Positions 25,297 to 34,370 of a stretch of 64,000 nt of DNA are shown piece after piece. The stretch's first letter is position 1. Every line of letters starts with the position of its first letter. Where the stretch lies: contig NZ_MATO01000031.1 in the NCBI RefSeq assembly GCF_001700325.1, forward strand, positions 1-64,000, read 5' to 3'. Origin of the DNA: Caryophanon latum (lineage in GTDB: Bacteria; Bacillota; Bacilli; Bacillales_A; Planococcaceae). A program made the position numbers and the translations under genes. Below the pieces are notes generated by a model, which searched no databases, was not told the DNA's origin, and was given only the letters and a program-made list of their open reading frames with translations.

Positions 25297-26037
25297 ATGC
25301 GTTTACAACATAAAGTAGCCATCATTACTGGTGGGGCAAAAGGAATTGGGGAAGCGGCAGTGAAGCGCTTCACAGAAGAAGGAGCGAAAGTTGTGATTGC
25401 AGATATGGATGAAGCTGCAGGAAATGTTTTAGTACAAACATTAACAGCTGAAGGCAAAGATGTTCACTTCGTCAAAACAAATGTCGCTGACCGGGAAAGC
25501 GTAGCACAACTCGTTGCTGAAACGATCGATAAATTCGGTACGATTGATATATTAATTAACAACGCCGGTATTACAAATGACGCGATGCTAACGAAAATGA
25601 CAGCGGAGCAGTTCCAAAAAGTGCTCGATGTCAACTTAACAGGCGTGTTCAACTGTACACAAGCTGTATTACCGACGCTCATCGAAAAAGGCGCGGGTAA
25701 AATTGTAAATACGTCATCAGTGAGTGGCACGTACGGCAATGTCGGGCAAACGAACTACGCCGCAACGAAAGCCGCAGTCATCGGTATGACGAAAACGTGG
25801 GCGAAGGAGCTCGGGCGTAAAGGCATTAACGTGAACGCGGTCGCACCAGGATTTACGCGCACCGATTTAGTCGCAAAAATGCCGGAGAAAGTGATCGAGA
25901 AAATGACATCGGTCATCGCACAGCAACGTTTAGGCGAGCCGGTTGAAATTGCAAATGCGTATTTATATTTAGCATCAGGCGAATCGAATTACGTAAACGG
26001 GCACGTACTACATGTAGACGGCGGCATTATGATGTAA
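25297..26037 (+). CDS. fabG: 3-oxoacyl-ACP / acetoacetyl-CoA reductase-like SDR protein
   Basis: A 246-aa short-chain dehydrogenase. The NAD(P) fold has TGGAKGIGE (residues 11-19), D58-region VKTNVADRES and NNAGIT near residue 84. The catalytic set is Ser in NTSSVSG (about 138), then Tyr and Lys in YAATKAA (about 151/155). The C-terminus ends HVLHVDGGIMM as in FabG. It reduces 3-oxoacyl thioesters in fatty acid synthesis or polyhydroxyalkanoate metabolism. It lies alone, outside any fab cluster, so a PhaB-like or accessory role is possible. The start at 25297 has AAGGAGG 8 nt upstream. Confidence 0.85.
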   Translation: MRLQHKVAIITGGAKGIGEAAVKRFTEEGAKVVIADMDEAAGNVLVQTLTAEGKDVHFVKTNVADRESVAQLVAETIDKFGTIDILINNAGITNDAMLTKMTAEQFQKVLDVNLTGVFNCTQAVLPTLIEKGAGKIVNTSSVSGTYGNVGQTNYAATKAAVIGMTKTWAKELGRKGINVNAVAPGFTRTDLVAKMPEKVIEKMTSVIAQQRLGEPVEIANAYLYLASGESNYVNGHVLHVDGGIMM

Positions 26038-26073
26038 TTTAAATGTAGTAATGTATTTATGTCTAAATGAATT

Positions 26074-26110
26074 GCGTAAAAGGTAGCAGCAACTGCCTTT
26101 TACGCTTTTT
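26074..26110 (+). terminator. Terminator after the SDR gene
   Basis: GCGTAAAAGG pairs with CCTTTTACGC and is followed by TTTTTGC. Confidence 0.85.
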
Positions 26111-26165
26111 GCAACTTTTCGTGGCTAAATGCGTCAACGTTTGAAACAGCTTAATTGAGGTGGCT

Positions 26166-26735
26166 ATGGAAATTTTTTTTACAACGATGATCGAGGAGCG
26201 CCCAGCAATCGGGTTGCTGCTTGCCTTTTGTTTACTCGCGGTGCTGTCGTGCGTGCCGTTTTTGCCAACTCCGCTCGTCGTCGGTTTGCTTGCGACGCAG
26301 TTTGATTGGTACGTCGCATTTGCCGTTAGTCTTGCAGGTAATATTGTCGGCTCGCTCGCGATGTTTTTATTCATGCGCAAGCTGCTTCGGCAATACGCGG
26401 CCAAGCAGCTCGCCAAATATACGTACGGCAAACAATTTGAATTATTCATGCAGCAGCACGGATTTTTAGCAGTGCTAATCGGGCGCATTATTCCGATTAT
26501 GCCGTCTGCCGCGCTCAACACAATTGCGAGCGTGACGGGCATTTCGTTTACCGCATTTTGCGTCGCGACGTGCATCGGGAAAATGCCGAACTTGCTCGTT
26601 TATTCACTAGCAGGTAGCGAGCTACAAAACAGTCCGATGTTAACGACTGCGTTCGTCTTATTGTACGTCATCGTATTAGGTGCGGCGGCTAAAGCTGTAA
26701 AGACGCATATTGGAGGAACGGTGCATGCCGATTGA
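26166..26735 (+). CDS. TVP38/TMEM64 (SNARE-associated/DedA-like) membrane protein
   Basis: 189 aa with four to five hydrophobic segments and the family core: VPFLPTPLVVGLLATQF with prolines in a re-entrant loop, AGNIVGSLAMFLFMRK, and GRIIPIMPSAALNTIASVTGI. These proteins act at the cytoplasmic membrane; some relatives flip lipids or phosphoprenols. The ATG at 26166 has GAGGTGG upstream. It overlaps the next small gene by 11 nt. Confidence 0.82.
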   Translation: MEIFFTTMIEERPAIGLLLAFCLLAVLSCVPFLPTPLVVGLLATQFDWYVAFAVSLAGNIVGSLAMFLFMRKLLRQYAAKQLAKYTYGKQFELFMQQHGFLAVLIGRIIPIMPSAALNTIASVTGISFTAFCVATCIGKMPNLLVYSLAGSELQNSPMLTTAFVLLYVIVLGAAAKAVKTHIGGTVHAD

Positions 26736-27042
26736 TGAAATGAAAACGGCGGCGTATTACGAAGCGCTGCAAGTGGATGTGTGCGATTGTCTATATTGTC
26801 GCAATTTTTACGAGGCGGTGAACGAAACGGAGCTCGGTGCGTTCCTTCAGCGGTGGGGCGTGCATATGAATCAGCCGCGGCATTTAAGTCATTTTGATGA
26901 GGAGCCGATGCATCGTTACATCGGTGAATATGTGTTAATCGGTGACATGCCACTTGAACAGACGACGGCGCTAACATTTGAGCGACACGGTGAATACATC
27001 ATCGCGCAATTCGATCTCGTCGTGCCGTGGGTATTGGCATAA
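26725..27042 (+). CDS. Small uncharacterised cysteine-containing protein
   Basis: 105 aa, soluble and acidic. It has a clustered CDCLYCRNFYEAV motif (residues about 20-32) that could hold a metal. The remainder alternates short strands (RYIGEYVLIGDMPL, EYIIAQFDLVVPWVL). The start at 26725 has GGAGG 9 nt upstream and overlaps the TVP38-family gene, so they form one transcript. I know of no function. Confidence 0.6.
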   Translation: MPIDEMKTAAYYEALQVDVCDCLYCRNFYEAVNETELGAFLQRWGVHMNQPRHLSHFDEEPMHRYIGEYVLIGDMPLEQTTALTFERHGEYIIAQFDLVVPWVLA

Positions 27043-27044
27043 AA

Positions 27045-27082
27045 AATAGGTGATGCTAGCGCGTGCTAACATCACCTATTTT
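27045..27082. terminator. Bidirectional terminator
   Basis: AATAGGTGATGCTAGC pairs with GCTAACATCACCTATT, with A and T tracts on both sides. It separates the convergent genes ending at 27042 and 27085. Confidence 0.88.
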
Positions 27083-27084
27083 GT

Positions 27085-27921
27085 TTACCAAAGTGGTGGT
27101 GGTAAGTCGTCTTTTTGCAGCGGCATATACTCAGTACGGTACGGCAAAATGTAAAGGACGATAAACAAACCACCCGCGACGAACAACGCGACAACGTACC
27201 AGTAATAAAGCGTCGTGTATTGCAGCAGCATGAGGGCTGGAACCCAAACGTATGACGCACTATCTGCACCATGATACGTTTTCGGAGCCATTTTCTCGCC
27301 GCATATTGGGCAAATCGGTGTGAGCTTAAAGCCGAGCTTCAGCAACTGTCGGTACGAAAAATACGTGTTGCAGTATGGGCATTTACCTTTATTCGCCCTG
27401 CGCGTGAAGTACGTTAATATGCTGACGAAGAAAAATAGGAAGCTCATTGTAAAAAATGCTTCAGCTACGAGCGTGTTCGGTACGATGAGTGTGACGATCC
27501 ACATCACCGCCATCATCGCTAGTAGAAGCAGTGTACCGATAACGTGTCCTTGCCACATATTGAGCAGCACGCGCAGCCGTTGAATGAGTGGGCGGTTGTC
27601 CCAGCGTTTAACGTTGCGAATGCACGTGATGGCGAACAAGTAGCCAATGACGAGCAACAGCTGTGAAATTGTCAACCAAATGACGATGCGCAGTGTAATA
27701 TCGTCAAACACGATCGATTCTGCCGCGCTCGATAAGCCTGATCTATTCGGCTTCCACATGATGAAAAATAGTGCAAATACGATAAAGGCAGGGAAAATGA
27801 TACGTGGTGCGAGCGGTTTTTTATACGTGTGCGGCTGCTGCATCGCGATTTTCATTTTCGCCTTTTGACTGTCTGATAGTGTGATGTTGCGTAGTTCCTT
27901 TTTCCATTGTTTATGCATCAT
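27085..27921 (-). CDS. Membrane protein with CxxC-20-CxxC zinc-ribbon motif (TIGR04104-like)
   Basis: 278 aa. After a basic N-terminal helix (KQWKKELRNITLSDSQK) there are four hydrophobic segments between about 45 and 185. Next comes CPYCNTYFSYRQLL ... CPICGEK, two CxxC pairs about 20 residues apart, then two more membrane segments. Its ATG overlaps the end of the sigma factor gene by 11 nt. Genes of this arrangement often encode the membrane partner of an ECF sigma factor, so it is a candidate anti-sigma factor (inference). The start has GGAGGTG. Confidence 0.72.
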   Translation of the reverse strand: MMHKQWKKELRNITLSDSQKAKMKIAMQQPHTYKKPLAPRIIFPAFIVFALFFIMWKPNRSGLSSAAESIVFDDITLRIVIWLTISQLLLVIGYLFAITCIRNVKRWDNRPLIQRLRVLLNMWQGHVIGTLLLLAMMAVMWIVTLIVPNTLVAEAFFTMSFLFFFVSILTYFTRRANKGKCPYCNTYFSYRQLLKLGFKLTPICPICGEKMAPKTYHGADSASYVWVPALMLLQYTTLYYWYVVALFVAGGLFIVLYILPYRTEYMPLQKDDLPPPLW

Positions 27922-28411
27922 GTAGCACCTCCCATTCCGTTTGTGGCAAAATCGTTTTTAGCTGTTGGCGCGCTCGTTGCAAGCGGGACTTCACGGTCGA
28001 TAACGGCAGCTTACAAAGCTCAGCAATTTCATTGACGTTTAGCTCCTCGTAATAATACAGTAGTAATACTTCGCGATATTTCACAGGTAGTTGTAATACG
28101 GCGTTCGTCACCTCGGTGCGCTCCTCGGTTGCGACCGCTTTGTGCTCCGCGCTAGCTCCTGATTTGGTGAATGCTTCAAACACGACGGTGCGACGATGCT
28201 TCCAGCTGCGCAAATAATCGTAGCTGCGGTTGATCGTCATTTTCGTTAAATACGTCTTGACCGAGGCACGCCCATCGTATTGGTTCGTGCGGTAAAAATT
28301 GAAAAACACATCTTGCACAACTTCCTCCGCCACTTGTAAATCTTTCGTATAAATAAAAGCGATGCGGTATAAGTAATCGCTATGCTCATCAATGAGTGCA
28401 TCAATATCCAT
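27911..28411 (-). CDS. ECF-type RNA polymerase sigma factor
   Basis: 166 aa. Region 2 has YLYRIAFIYTKDLQVAEEVVQDVFFNFYR; region 4 has LQLPVKYREVLLLYYYEELNVNEIAELCKLPLSTVKSRLQRARQQLK-type sequence with the helix-turn-helix. It directs RNA polymerase to a small stress regulon. The ATG at 28411 is supported by AGGAGGGG 6 nt upstream. It is coupled to the membrane gene downstream, its probable regulator. Confidence 0.9.
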   Translation of the reverse strand: MDIDALIDEHSDYLYRIAFIYTKDLQVAEEVVQDVFFNFYRTNQYDGRASVKTYLTKMTINRSYDYLRSWKHRRTVVFEAFTKSGASAEHKAVATEERTEVTNAVLQLPVKYREVLLLYYYEELNVNEIAELCKLPLSTVKSRLQRARQQLKTILPQTEWEVLHDA

Positions 28412-28598
28412 GTGCGTCCCCTCCTTTTTATTTACTATACGTAAAAAATGCAGACGAGGACGCAAATATGAAAAATTATTTGACTATTTCATGGCGATTT
28501 GCCAATTCTTCCATATATTTTCGTACTGTAATACATATGTAAAATGTTCCAATCGGTTATAATGTAGTTATTAAGTAGCGTATAAATGGGGGATTTAG

Positions 28599-29015
28599 GT
28601 GAAAAGGTATATCTTAAAAATCATGATCGGTATGGCGACGTTATCGTTAGTTGCATGTAGTGAGGAGCAAGTAAGCGAAACGGTCGAAATGAAGCAGTTT
28701 ATTGAGGAAAATGGTAAAACGGGCTTAACGAAGGAGCAAGTGAGCGAAATATTTGGCGAGGCGAGTGCTATTGGTGAAATTAGTGGTGAGGAAGTGTGGC
28801 TGTATGATGATGGCGGTGAATACGAGCATTCTTTTTCAAACATTACGATCGATGCGTTTGAAGAAGGGAAAGTCGATTACCAGCTGTACGTCGTATTTGT
28901 GAATGACTTAGCATATCGATATTCGTACATTTATGAGCAAGAAGATGAGCTTTGGCAGCTGCAGCTTATGCCAGGTGGTGAAGAGCCGATTCATGCGAAA
29001 GTAAACGTGCAATAA
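28599..29015 (+). CDS. Putative lipoprotein
   Basis: 138 aa with a signal peptide and lipobox LSLVAC (Cys at about residue 20). The mature part begins EEQVSETVEM and has TGLTKEQVSEIFGEASAIGE, which resembles the small SmpA/BamE-like folds seen in Firmicute lipoproteins. It starts at GTG 28599 with GGGGGA upstream. It is divergent from the sigma factor gene. Function unknown. Confidence 0.7.
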   Translation: MKRYILKIMIGMATLSLVACSEEQVSETVEMKQFIEENGKTGLTKEQVSEIFGEASAIGEISGEEVWLYDDGGEYEHSFSNITIDAFEEGKVDYQLYVVFVNDLAYRYSYIYEQEDELWQLQLMPGGEEPIHAKVNVQ

Positions 29016-29077
29016 AATGTGCGATTTTTTACGAAATATGTGGTACGCTTATCATATTTAAATGATAGGAGTTTTCA

Positions 29078-29674
29078 ATGATGACGAATCCAGCACAAAT
29101 CGAATATAACGGTTTAATTTTATTGCATGCGTATTTACAGCGCTTTTACGTAAACGAAAATACGCAGCTATTACTCGGCTATAGTTCAGACGGCGAAAAT
29201 TTAAAGCGTGCCAAAGACTTTATGGATGAAGTGAACTTAATGATTACGATGTTTGAGGACACGAAGGAGCTTGCGACGACGCAATATGCACGCCTTGTGA
29301 AAATTCAAGAGGACGTGCTTGAAACACTTAACGATTATTTTAAAGACGATGACGACTTCCGTTACAAAGTAGCACTCGTTGCATCAGCACTGTACGGCGA
29401 GCGCTCAATGAATGCACATATTATTCGTCTCGGTCAGCTATTTGACGTAGAAGTCGGCCCTGATTTTGAAAAGCGTATTCCGTTTTACGTCGAACGCACA
29501 AAAGCGATGAACGCCGTTGTACATATGATGCGTCAAGACGAGGCGCTACCGGAAAAAATGATTGAAACGATTGAACTTTGGTACGGTGGTATGGACAAGC
29601 AGCGCGACAAAGTAATTGGCGATGCACAAAAAATTAAGCCGATGCTGTCGGTGCGCCACGGTAAATATGCATAG
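29078..29674 (+). CDS. Uncharacterised helical protein
   Basis: 198 aa, all-helical by composition, with no signal peptide, membrane segment or catalytic motif. Typical stretches are NENTQLLLGYSSDGENLKR, KDFMDEVNLMITMF and RTKAMNAVVHMMRQ. AGGAG lies 7-8 nt upstream. It is flanked by a lipoprotein gene and a terminator, and is probably monocistronic. I recognise no family. Confidence 0.6.
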   Translation: MMTNPAQIEYNGLILLHAYLQRFYVNENTQLLLGYSSDGENLKRAKDFMDEVNLMITMFEDTKELATTQYARLVKIQEDVLETLNDYFKDDDDFRYKVALVASALYGERSMNAHIIRLGQLFDVEVGPDFEKRIPFYVERTKAMNAVVHMMRQDEALPEKMIETIELWYGGMDKQRDKVIGDAQKIKPMLSVRHGKYA

Positions 29675-29676
29675 TG

Positions 29677-29712
29677 AAAAGGTGTAGCAAGTTACATTGC
29701 TACACCTTTTTT
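29677..29712 (+). terminator. Terminator
   Basis: AAAAGGTGTAGCAA pairs with TTGCTACACCTTTT and is followed by TTAT. Confidence 0.88.
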
Positions 29713-29761
29713 ATGTGGCACATTATAATAGAAAGAAACATTAAATGAGGGAACGAACGAT

Positions 29762-30796
29762 ATGAAAAATGTAATAAGTAACGTCGTGCAATTTCGTGGT
29801 ACACACTATGACTTCGGAGTGTATCAAGGGCGAATGATTGCGAACACGCCGTTTATGAAAAATCGCGAGCTAATGGCTGCACGCATGCTGAAAAAATTTG
29901 TCGTTGATGTGCCGTACGTGCAATCGTTGCTCGTGCAATTTGCGCCGCAGCTACTCGATGAAATACGTGGGCTACAGGACGCCTTATTACTGACAGAGGA
30001 CGAGGCATATGTGCAGTTTGCTGGGTATTACGCGAATCAGCGAAGCGGCTGCTCGATTATGATGACGGACCGCTATATGATTCGCAATTACGATAACGAT
30101 CCTGTTACGTATGATGGGCGCTACGTCTTGTTCGCTCCGACAGATGGCGGCTATGCGACGATCGGCCCGACGATGCAAGTAACAGGGCGCACAGATGGCA
30201 TGAATGAGCACGGCTTGTCGATGGGCTATAATTTCGTCAATTCGCGCTCGCACGGTGATGGCTTCGTCTGTAATATGATTGGGCGCATCGTATTACAAAC
30301 GTGCCGCACGACGAATGAAGCGGTTGCGCTATTAACAGCGATTCCACATAAGCATGCGTTTAACTATTGTGTCGTTGATGCACACGGTGACGCAATCGTC
30401 GTCGAAGCATCAAGCCGCAACGTCACAACACGTCAGTCGCTCGCTTGCACGAATCATTTCGAAAAGCTGACCGACGAAAATCGTTACCGCACGGAAGATT
30501 CACTTCGACGCACACAGCTAATGAACGACGCACCGCATACGCAGCTTGCTGATGCATATGCGACATTAAACGACGTAGCACGCGGTGTATTCGCAACGAA
30601 ATACGGCGCATGGGACGGCACGATTCATACCGCCATTTACGAACCAGCAACGAAGCGCGTCGGCATTTCGTTCGGCAGCGACCGCCCACCGATTATGCTA
30701 CCATTTGCACAATGGCTACAAGGTATGCCGCTTCATATGACGAAGCTAAAAGGGCAGCTCGCATCGACGCATGGATTTGCGAATGAAGCAACATAA
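29762..30796 (+). CDS. C45-family acyltransferase / Ntn-hydrolase
   Basis: 344 aa of the acyl-CoA:6-aminopenicillanic acid acyltransferase-like (C45) family. Family marks are [15 protein letters not shown] at the N-terminus, and [10 protein letters not shown] with the presumed nucleophile Cys (about residue 97) exposed by self-cleavage. [25 protein letters not shown] and [18 protein letters not shown] follow. Such enzymes hydrolyse or transfer amide-linked acyl groups; the substrate cannot be read from the sequence. It has no secretion signal. Confidence 0.82.
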   Translation: MKNVISNVVQFRGTHYDFGVYQGRMIANTPFMKNRELMAARMLKKFVVDVPYVQSLLVQFAPQLLDEIRGLQDALLLTEDEAYVQFAGYYANQRSGCSIMMTDRYMIRNYDNDPVTYDGRYVLFAPTDGGYATIGPTMQVTGRTDGMNEHGLSMGYNFVNSRSHGDGFVCNMIGRIVLQTCRTTNEAVALLTAIPHKHAFNYCVVDAHGDAIVVEASSRNVTTRQSLACTNHFEKLTDENRYRTEDSLRRTQLMNDAPHTQLADAYATLNDVARGVFATKYGAWDGTIHTAIYEPATKRVGISFGSDRPPIMLPFAQWLQGMPLHMTKLKGQLASTHGFANEAT

Positions 30797-30801
30797 AATA
30801 A

Positions 30802-30833
30802 GACCAAGCGATTTTGTTCGCTTGGTCTTTTTG
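30802..30833. terminator. Bidirectional terminator
   Basis: GACCAAGCGA pairs with TCGCTTGGTC and is followed by TTTTT. It lies between the convergent C45 and methyltransferase genes. Confidence 0.88.
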
Positions 30834-30835
30834 CG

Positions 30836-32110
30836 TTAAAACAATGAACTTTGAAATGATAATTGTGCAGGTAATTCGTTTTGTTGGATTTGACGTGCAG
30901 CATAGTCGGCAATTGGTTGAGCAATCGCACGAGCAAGCAGTACAGGAACAGCATTGCCGATTTGTTTATAAATTTTGTCGAGCTGACCGTTTTCGTTTTT
31001 CGTCGGTGCGCCGCTGCTGAATTCGTACCAGTCTGGGAATGTTTGAATGCGCGCGATTTCTTTGACGGACAGACGACGATTTTCAGTACCTTGGAATTGC
31101 CAATCGTCTTTGCCAACTTTTATCATCGGCTCGCCGCCTGGATGCATCGGTGCTTGGCGACCAGACGCTTGGATTGTGAAGCTTTGCTCGTCCCAACTTT
31201 TTTTACGGTTACGTGACATGTAAATGCTTGAGAACGAAGCGTCGTCATAGTAAGGACCAGGATTCGCTTGTAAGTCGCCAATTGCATCGTGCAATGTGAC
31301 GAACGGTTTTAAATGTGGTGCATCACCATGCGTTGGCTCAGGAAATACGTAGTCAAAATCAACATCGTGACGTACGCCGACGAGGAATACTCGCTCGCGT
31401 AACTGTGGCACGCCGTAATCGCGCGAGTTGACGAGCTCATATTTCACGTTGTAACCTGCTGATGCAAAGTCTTCAACGATTTGACGCACAACTTCACCTT
31501 TCCCGAGCGTCATCATGCCTTTTACGTTTTCTGCAATGAAAAATTCAGGCTTCGTTTGCATGAGCGCACGAATGAAATGAATGTATAAAAAGTTGCGCTT
31601 ATCGTCTAGTAAGCGAGGGCCTGCCTCTGAAAAGCCTGGACACGGGAAGCCACCGAGCATGACGTTACATAATGGAAAGTTCGCCACTTTGCGAATGTCT
31701 TTTTCGTGCTGAATGACGTGTGATGGGAAGTTTAATTTGTACGTTTCGTTCGCTTCTTTAAACATGTCGTTCGTGTAAATGGTGTGGAATACGCTTTCAT
31801 GGCGTAATGCTTCGTACGTTTCTTTTGATTGGAAAGCTTCAAACGCGGCTTCTTCACCGATAGCTGTTACAAGACCAGCAAGCTCGAAGCCTAAGTCTAA
31901 GCCACCACAGCCCGAAAACAGCCCGGCCATATTATATTTTTTCGGCTTGTACTGAATGTGTTGAAGCAATAATTCATCGGCCGGATCATCAATAATGAGT
32001 GCAGTTTCTTCTTCGATTTTCTCAAGTAAAATTGCTTGAATGTGCTCTGTCGAAAGGTTTTGCAATGGCTTCACTTTACCTCTACCTCTAGTGCTACTAT
32101 TTTGTTCCAT
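30836..32110 (-). CDS. DNA (cytosine-5-)-methyltransferase
   Basis: 424 aa with the ordered C5-methyltransferase motifs: I (AGLFSGCGGLDLGFELAGL, around residue 60), IV with the catalytic Cys (GGFPCPGFSEAG), VI (FIAENVKGM), VIII (YGVPQLRERVFLVG), IX and X (YKQIGNAVPVLLARAIA). It would protect host DNA from the adjacent restriction enzyme. The recognition sequence cannot be read directly. The ATG at 32110 is chosen because AAGGAAG is correctly spaced to it and not to ATG 32116. It is divergent from the putative endonuclease across 135 bp. Confidence 0.93.
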   Translation of the reverse strand: MEQNSSTRGRGKVKPLQNLSTEHIQAILLEKIEEETALIIDDPADELLLQHIQYKPKKYNMAGLFSGCGGLDLGFELAGLVTAIGEEAAFEAFQSKETYEALRHESVFHTIYTNDMFKEANETYKLNFPSHVIQHEKDIRKVANFPLCNVMLGGFPCPGFSEAGPRLLDDKRNFLYIHFIRALMQTKPEFFIAENVKGMMTLGKGEVVRQIVEDFASAGYNVKYELVNSRDYGVPQLRERVFLVGVRHDVDFDYVFPEPTHGDAPHLKPFVTLHDAIGDLQANPGPYYDDASFSSIYMSRNRKKSWDEQSFTIQASGRQAPMHPGGEPMIKVGKDDWQFQGTENRRLSVKEIARIQTFPDWYEFSSGAPTKNENGQLDKIYKQIGNAVPVLLARAIAQPIADYAARQIQQNELPAQLSFQSSLF

Positions 32111-32245
32111 AAACATCTTCCTTTCAAAAAGTGCTTTTTTTATTTTAACATATTTTTTCGTGGAACAGTTGTTGGAAACTTTACTGGAAGTGGCGTATGA
32201 TAAAAGGATATGCATGGTTGAAATTTCAGGAAAAAGGTGAAGTCG

Positions 32246-33082
32246 ATGTCAGTGAAAACGGATCAATTTGAAGAAAATATTGCGGAGTTTATCGCGCAGC
32301 AGCAAGCATTACCAGCAAAATTACCGCAGTGGATGATCGCGTTAAACATACAACCAAATGCAAAAATTGTAAGTGCGAAGCGTGTCGGCAGTAAAAATGC
32401 GAAGACTGATATTCTCGTTACGTTTGCGAACGGCGCGCCACTGAAAATTTCTGCTAAATTGACAAACGCTGATTACTTCGGCAATTGGTATTCGCATAAA
32501 CGTATTGTACGAGAGTTTGGCGAACATGCATTTCAACGACTCGTCAGCGATTGTACGCAATGGGCAAATGAATGGAAGCATACAAAAAATGCGTCAATCT
32601 TTGTAGGGGTAAGTGTTAGTTTTGGGAAACGTAGTGGACTGACAGCGCGCGAGTTTACTGACGTATTTACATATGAGGACATTGTGAAAGTCGTTGCAGG
32701 CGTAGGTGAAGGCGATGACGTTGCAAACTGCTTATATCAAGGTTCACAACTACCTGAAACGATTGAAGACTTACTATCATTTTTACAGCCAATCAATGAA
32801 GAAACCGTTTTAGCATTAAGTAAAAATTTTAAAGTGGCATATCGTCCGATTAATCCGATGACCGAAGACTCAAATCGTGGCAAATGTAGCTATGCGAAGT
32901 TTCAGCCGTACAAACAGCTTGTCGAACAAACGACGGTGACAACACTTGAACAGTTGAATACGTTAGGTGAGTACGTTGAAGTACAATACGATTCGACTAA
33001 TCATAACCACATATTGCGAGAGCTAGAGGCCGAGTACAATATTGTCATTCCAAAAAAGGTGAAAACGAAAAAAACAACATAA
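32246..33082 (+). CDS. Putative type II restriction endonuclease
   Basis: 278 aa. Divergent pairing with the C5-methyltransferase is the main reason for the call. SKNAKTDILVTFANGAPLKISAKL (residues about 48-71) fits a PD-(D/E)XK core, with Asp in TDILV and the S-A-K triad end. No family is certain. Length and soluble composition suit an orthodox type II enzyme. The ATG at 32246 is preferred over GTG 32237 because AAAGGTG has normal spacing to it. Confidence 0.68.
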   Translation: MSVKTDQFEENIAEFIAQQQALPAKLPQWMIALNIQPNAKIVSAKRVGSKNAKTDILVTFANGAPLKISAKLTNADYFGNWYSHKRIVREFGEHAFQRLVSDCTQWANEWKHTKNASIFVGVSVSFGKRSGLTAREFTDVFTYEDIVKVVAGVGEGDDVANCLYQGSQLPETIEDLLSFLQPINEETVLALSKNFKVAYRPINPMTEDSNRGKCSYAKFQPYKQLVEQTTVTTLEQLNTLGEYVEVQYDSTNHNHILRELEAEYNIVIPKKVKTKKTT

Positions 33083-33084
33083 CA

Positions 33085-33118
33085 AAGAGGCAAAGCGAGA
33101 AATTGCTTTGCCTCTTCT
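33085..33118. terminator. Bidirectional terminator
   Basis: GAGGCAAAGC pairs with GCTTTGCCTC and is followed by TTCTTC. It lies between the endonuclease and recombinase genes. Confidence 0.8.
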
Positions 33119-33121
33119 TCA

Positions 33122-34012
33122 TTATAAAAACTCATCGACATCATCTTTTTGCACTTGTATGTAATGCTCCATAATCGTTTGATGGGACTTATGCCCAGAT
33201 TGCTTGGCGATCGTTGGGATGTCGGCGCCTTTATTGTACATCGACGTAATTTGCGTTTTGCGGAATGTGTACGGTGCGAAGCCGAGCCATTTGTTCGTTG
33301 AGCGATTGTAGCTGCTTTCGTGCATTTTGACGCTATGGTAATGCCCCCATTTATCCATTTTCCCGACGAAGTAATGCTCTGGCTGAAGGTCAAACGTGCG
33401 ACGGTAGCGCTCAATCGCTTGGACGCATTCGAGTGTGAGGCGCTTTTCAATCATCGAGCCTTGCTTCGTTTGCATGACCCATACAGTGCGGTTCGCTAAA
33501 TCGAAATCTTTCATTTGAATGCGCACCATTTCGGTCGGGCGGCATGCGGTAATGAGATTTACTAAGCAAATGGCACGAATGCGAATGTCGCTCGGGTCGT
33601 CGGTGTCGAAGCGGTCGATCAGGCGCAGCACCTCGTCTTGCTTTTCAGCGCGTTGTCCGATTTGCGGCTTTAAGCGTAAAAATTCCGGCTCGTTATACAG
33701 CGAGCGCACGAGACGAATTTCCTCTAGCTCAATTTCAGTCGGCTGCAAACCGAGCGATTTTAAATAAAATTTCACTCCAGCGAGGCGGCGTTCAAATGTC
33801 GATAGCTTAATGTGCTGTACTGTAAGCGAATAATGTAAGTAAAGTTTTAAGCTGTCGTAGCTTGCATGCAAATGTTGCTCCTCGCAAAACACAATGAAAT
33901 GTTTAATGTCATATTTATACCGATCGTGACGTTTTTGTTGCATTTTTTGGACGTCATCGGCTGCTTTTTTTTGTAGAAGCGTCGGATGTAAATGCAGTAC
34001 GTTTTCTTCCAA
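33122..34012 (-). CDS. Tyrosine recombinase (phage integrase family)
   Basis: 296 aa. The N-terminal SAM-like core-binding part covers residues 25-105. The catalytic part has Arg in ITACRPTEMVRI (about 161), Lys on the beta hairpin (MQTKQGSM), FRKTQITSMYNKG (second Arg in the H-x-x-R box, with Y replacing H), SGHKSHQTIMEHY (His, then the nucleophile Tyr near residue 285). It starts at TTG 34012 with AAAGGA upstream. It lies next to the restriction-modification pair and may have moved it. Confidence 0.88.
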   Translation of the reverse strand: MEENVLHLHPTLLQKKAADDVQKMQQKRHDRYKYDIKHFIVFCEEQHLHASYDSLKLYLHYSLTVQHIKLSTFERRLAGVKFYLKSLGLQPTEIELEEIRLVRSLYNEPEFLRLKPQIGQRAEKQDEVLRLIDRFDTDDPSDIRIRAICLVNLITACRPTEMVRIQMKDFDLANRTVWVMQTKQGSMIEKRLTLECVQAIERYRRTFDLQPEHYFVGKMDKWGHYHSVKMHESSYNRSTNKWLGFAPYTFRKTQITSMYNKGADIPTIAKQSGHKSHQTIMEHYIQVQKDDVDEFL

Positions 34013-34370
34013 TGATCTACACGTCCTTTCGTATCGAGCTTATGTTCGCTTTTTATTGTATCGAAAAATGGCACATTCGACAAACTTTTACTGCGTCAGG
34101 AATTAAGTAATGTTTATTTAAGTGGGACAATAGGTAAAACAATAATAGGCGGTTATGAATATTGTCTTAATATATTATACTATAACTAGTATATAAGTTT
34201 GTAGTTTGCAAGCTAATGTCGACGTAAAAGGAGTGCTTGACGTAGCGGCGACTTTGACAAAGCTTGCATCGATGTGGAAGCAACTTCAGGTGATGTTGAT
34301 AGTCTGATAAAAAGTGCATTTTACATACGTAAAGTAATAGACAACATTCCAATGTAAAGTAGGGAGCAAT
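34013..34370. other. Intergenic stretch, no gene seen
   Basis: About 360 bp. It contains TATATTATACTATAAC with a promoter-like look near 34,170 and a GTAAAAGGAGTGCTTGACGT-type segment with no open frame behind it. A candidate place for the attachment site of the adjacent recombinase, but I see no direct repeat that proves it. Confidence 0.5.
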
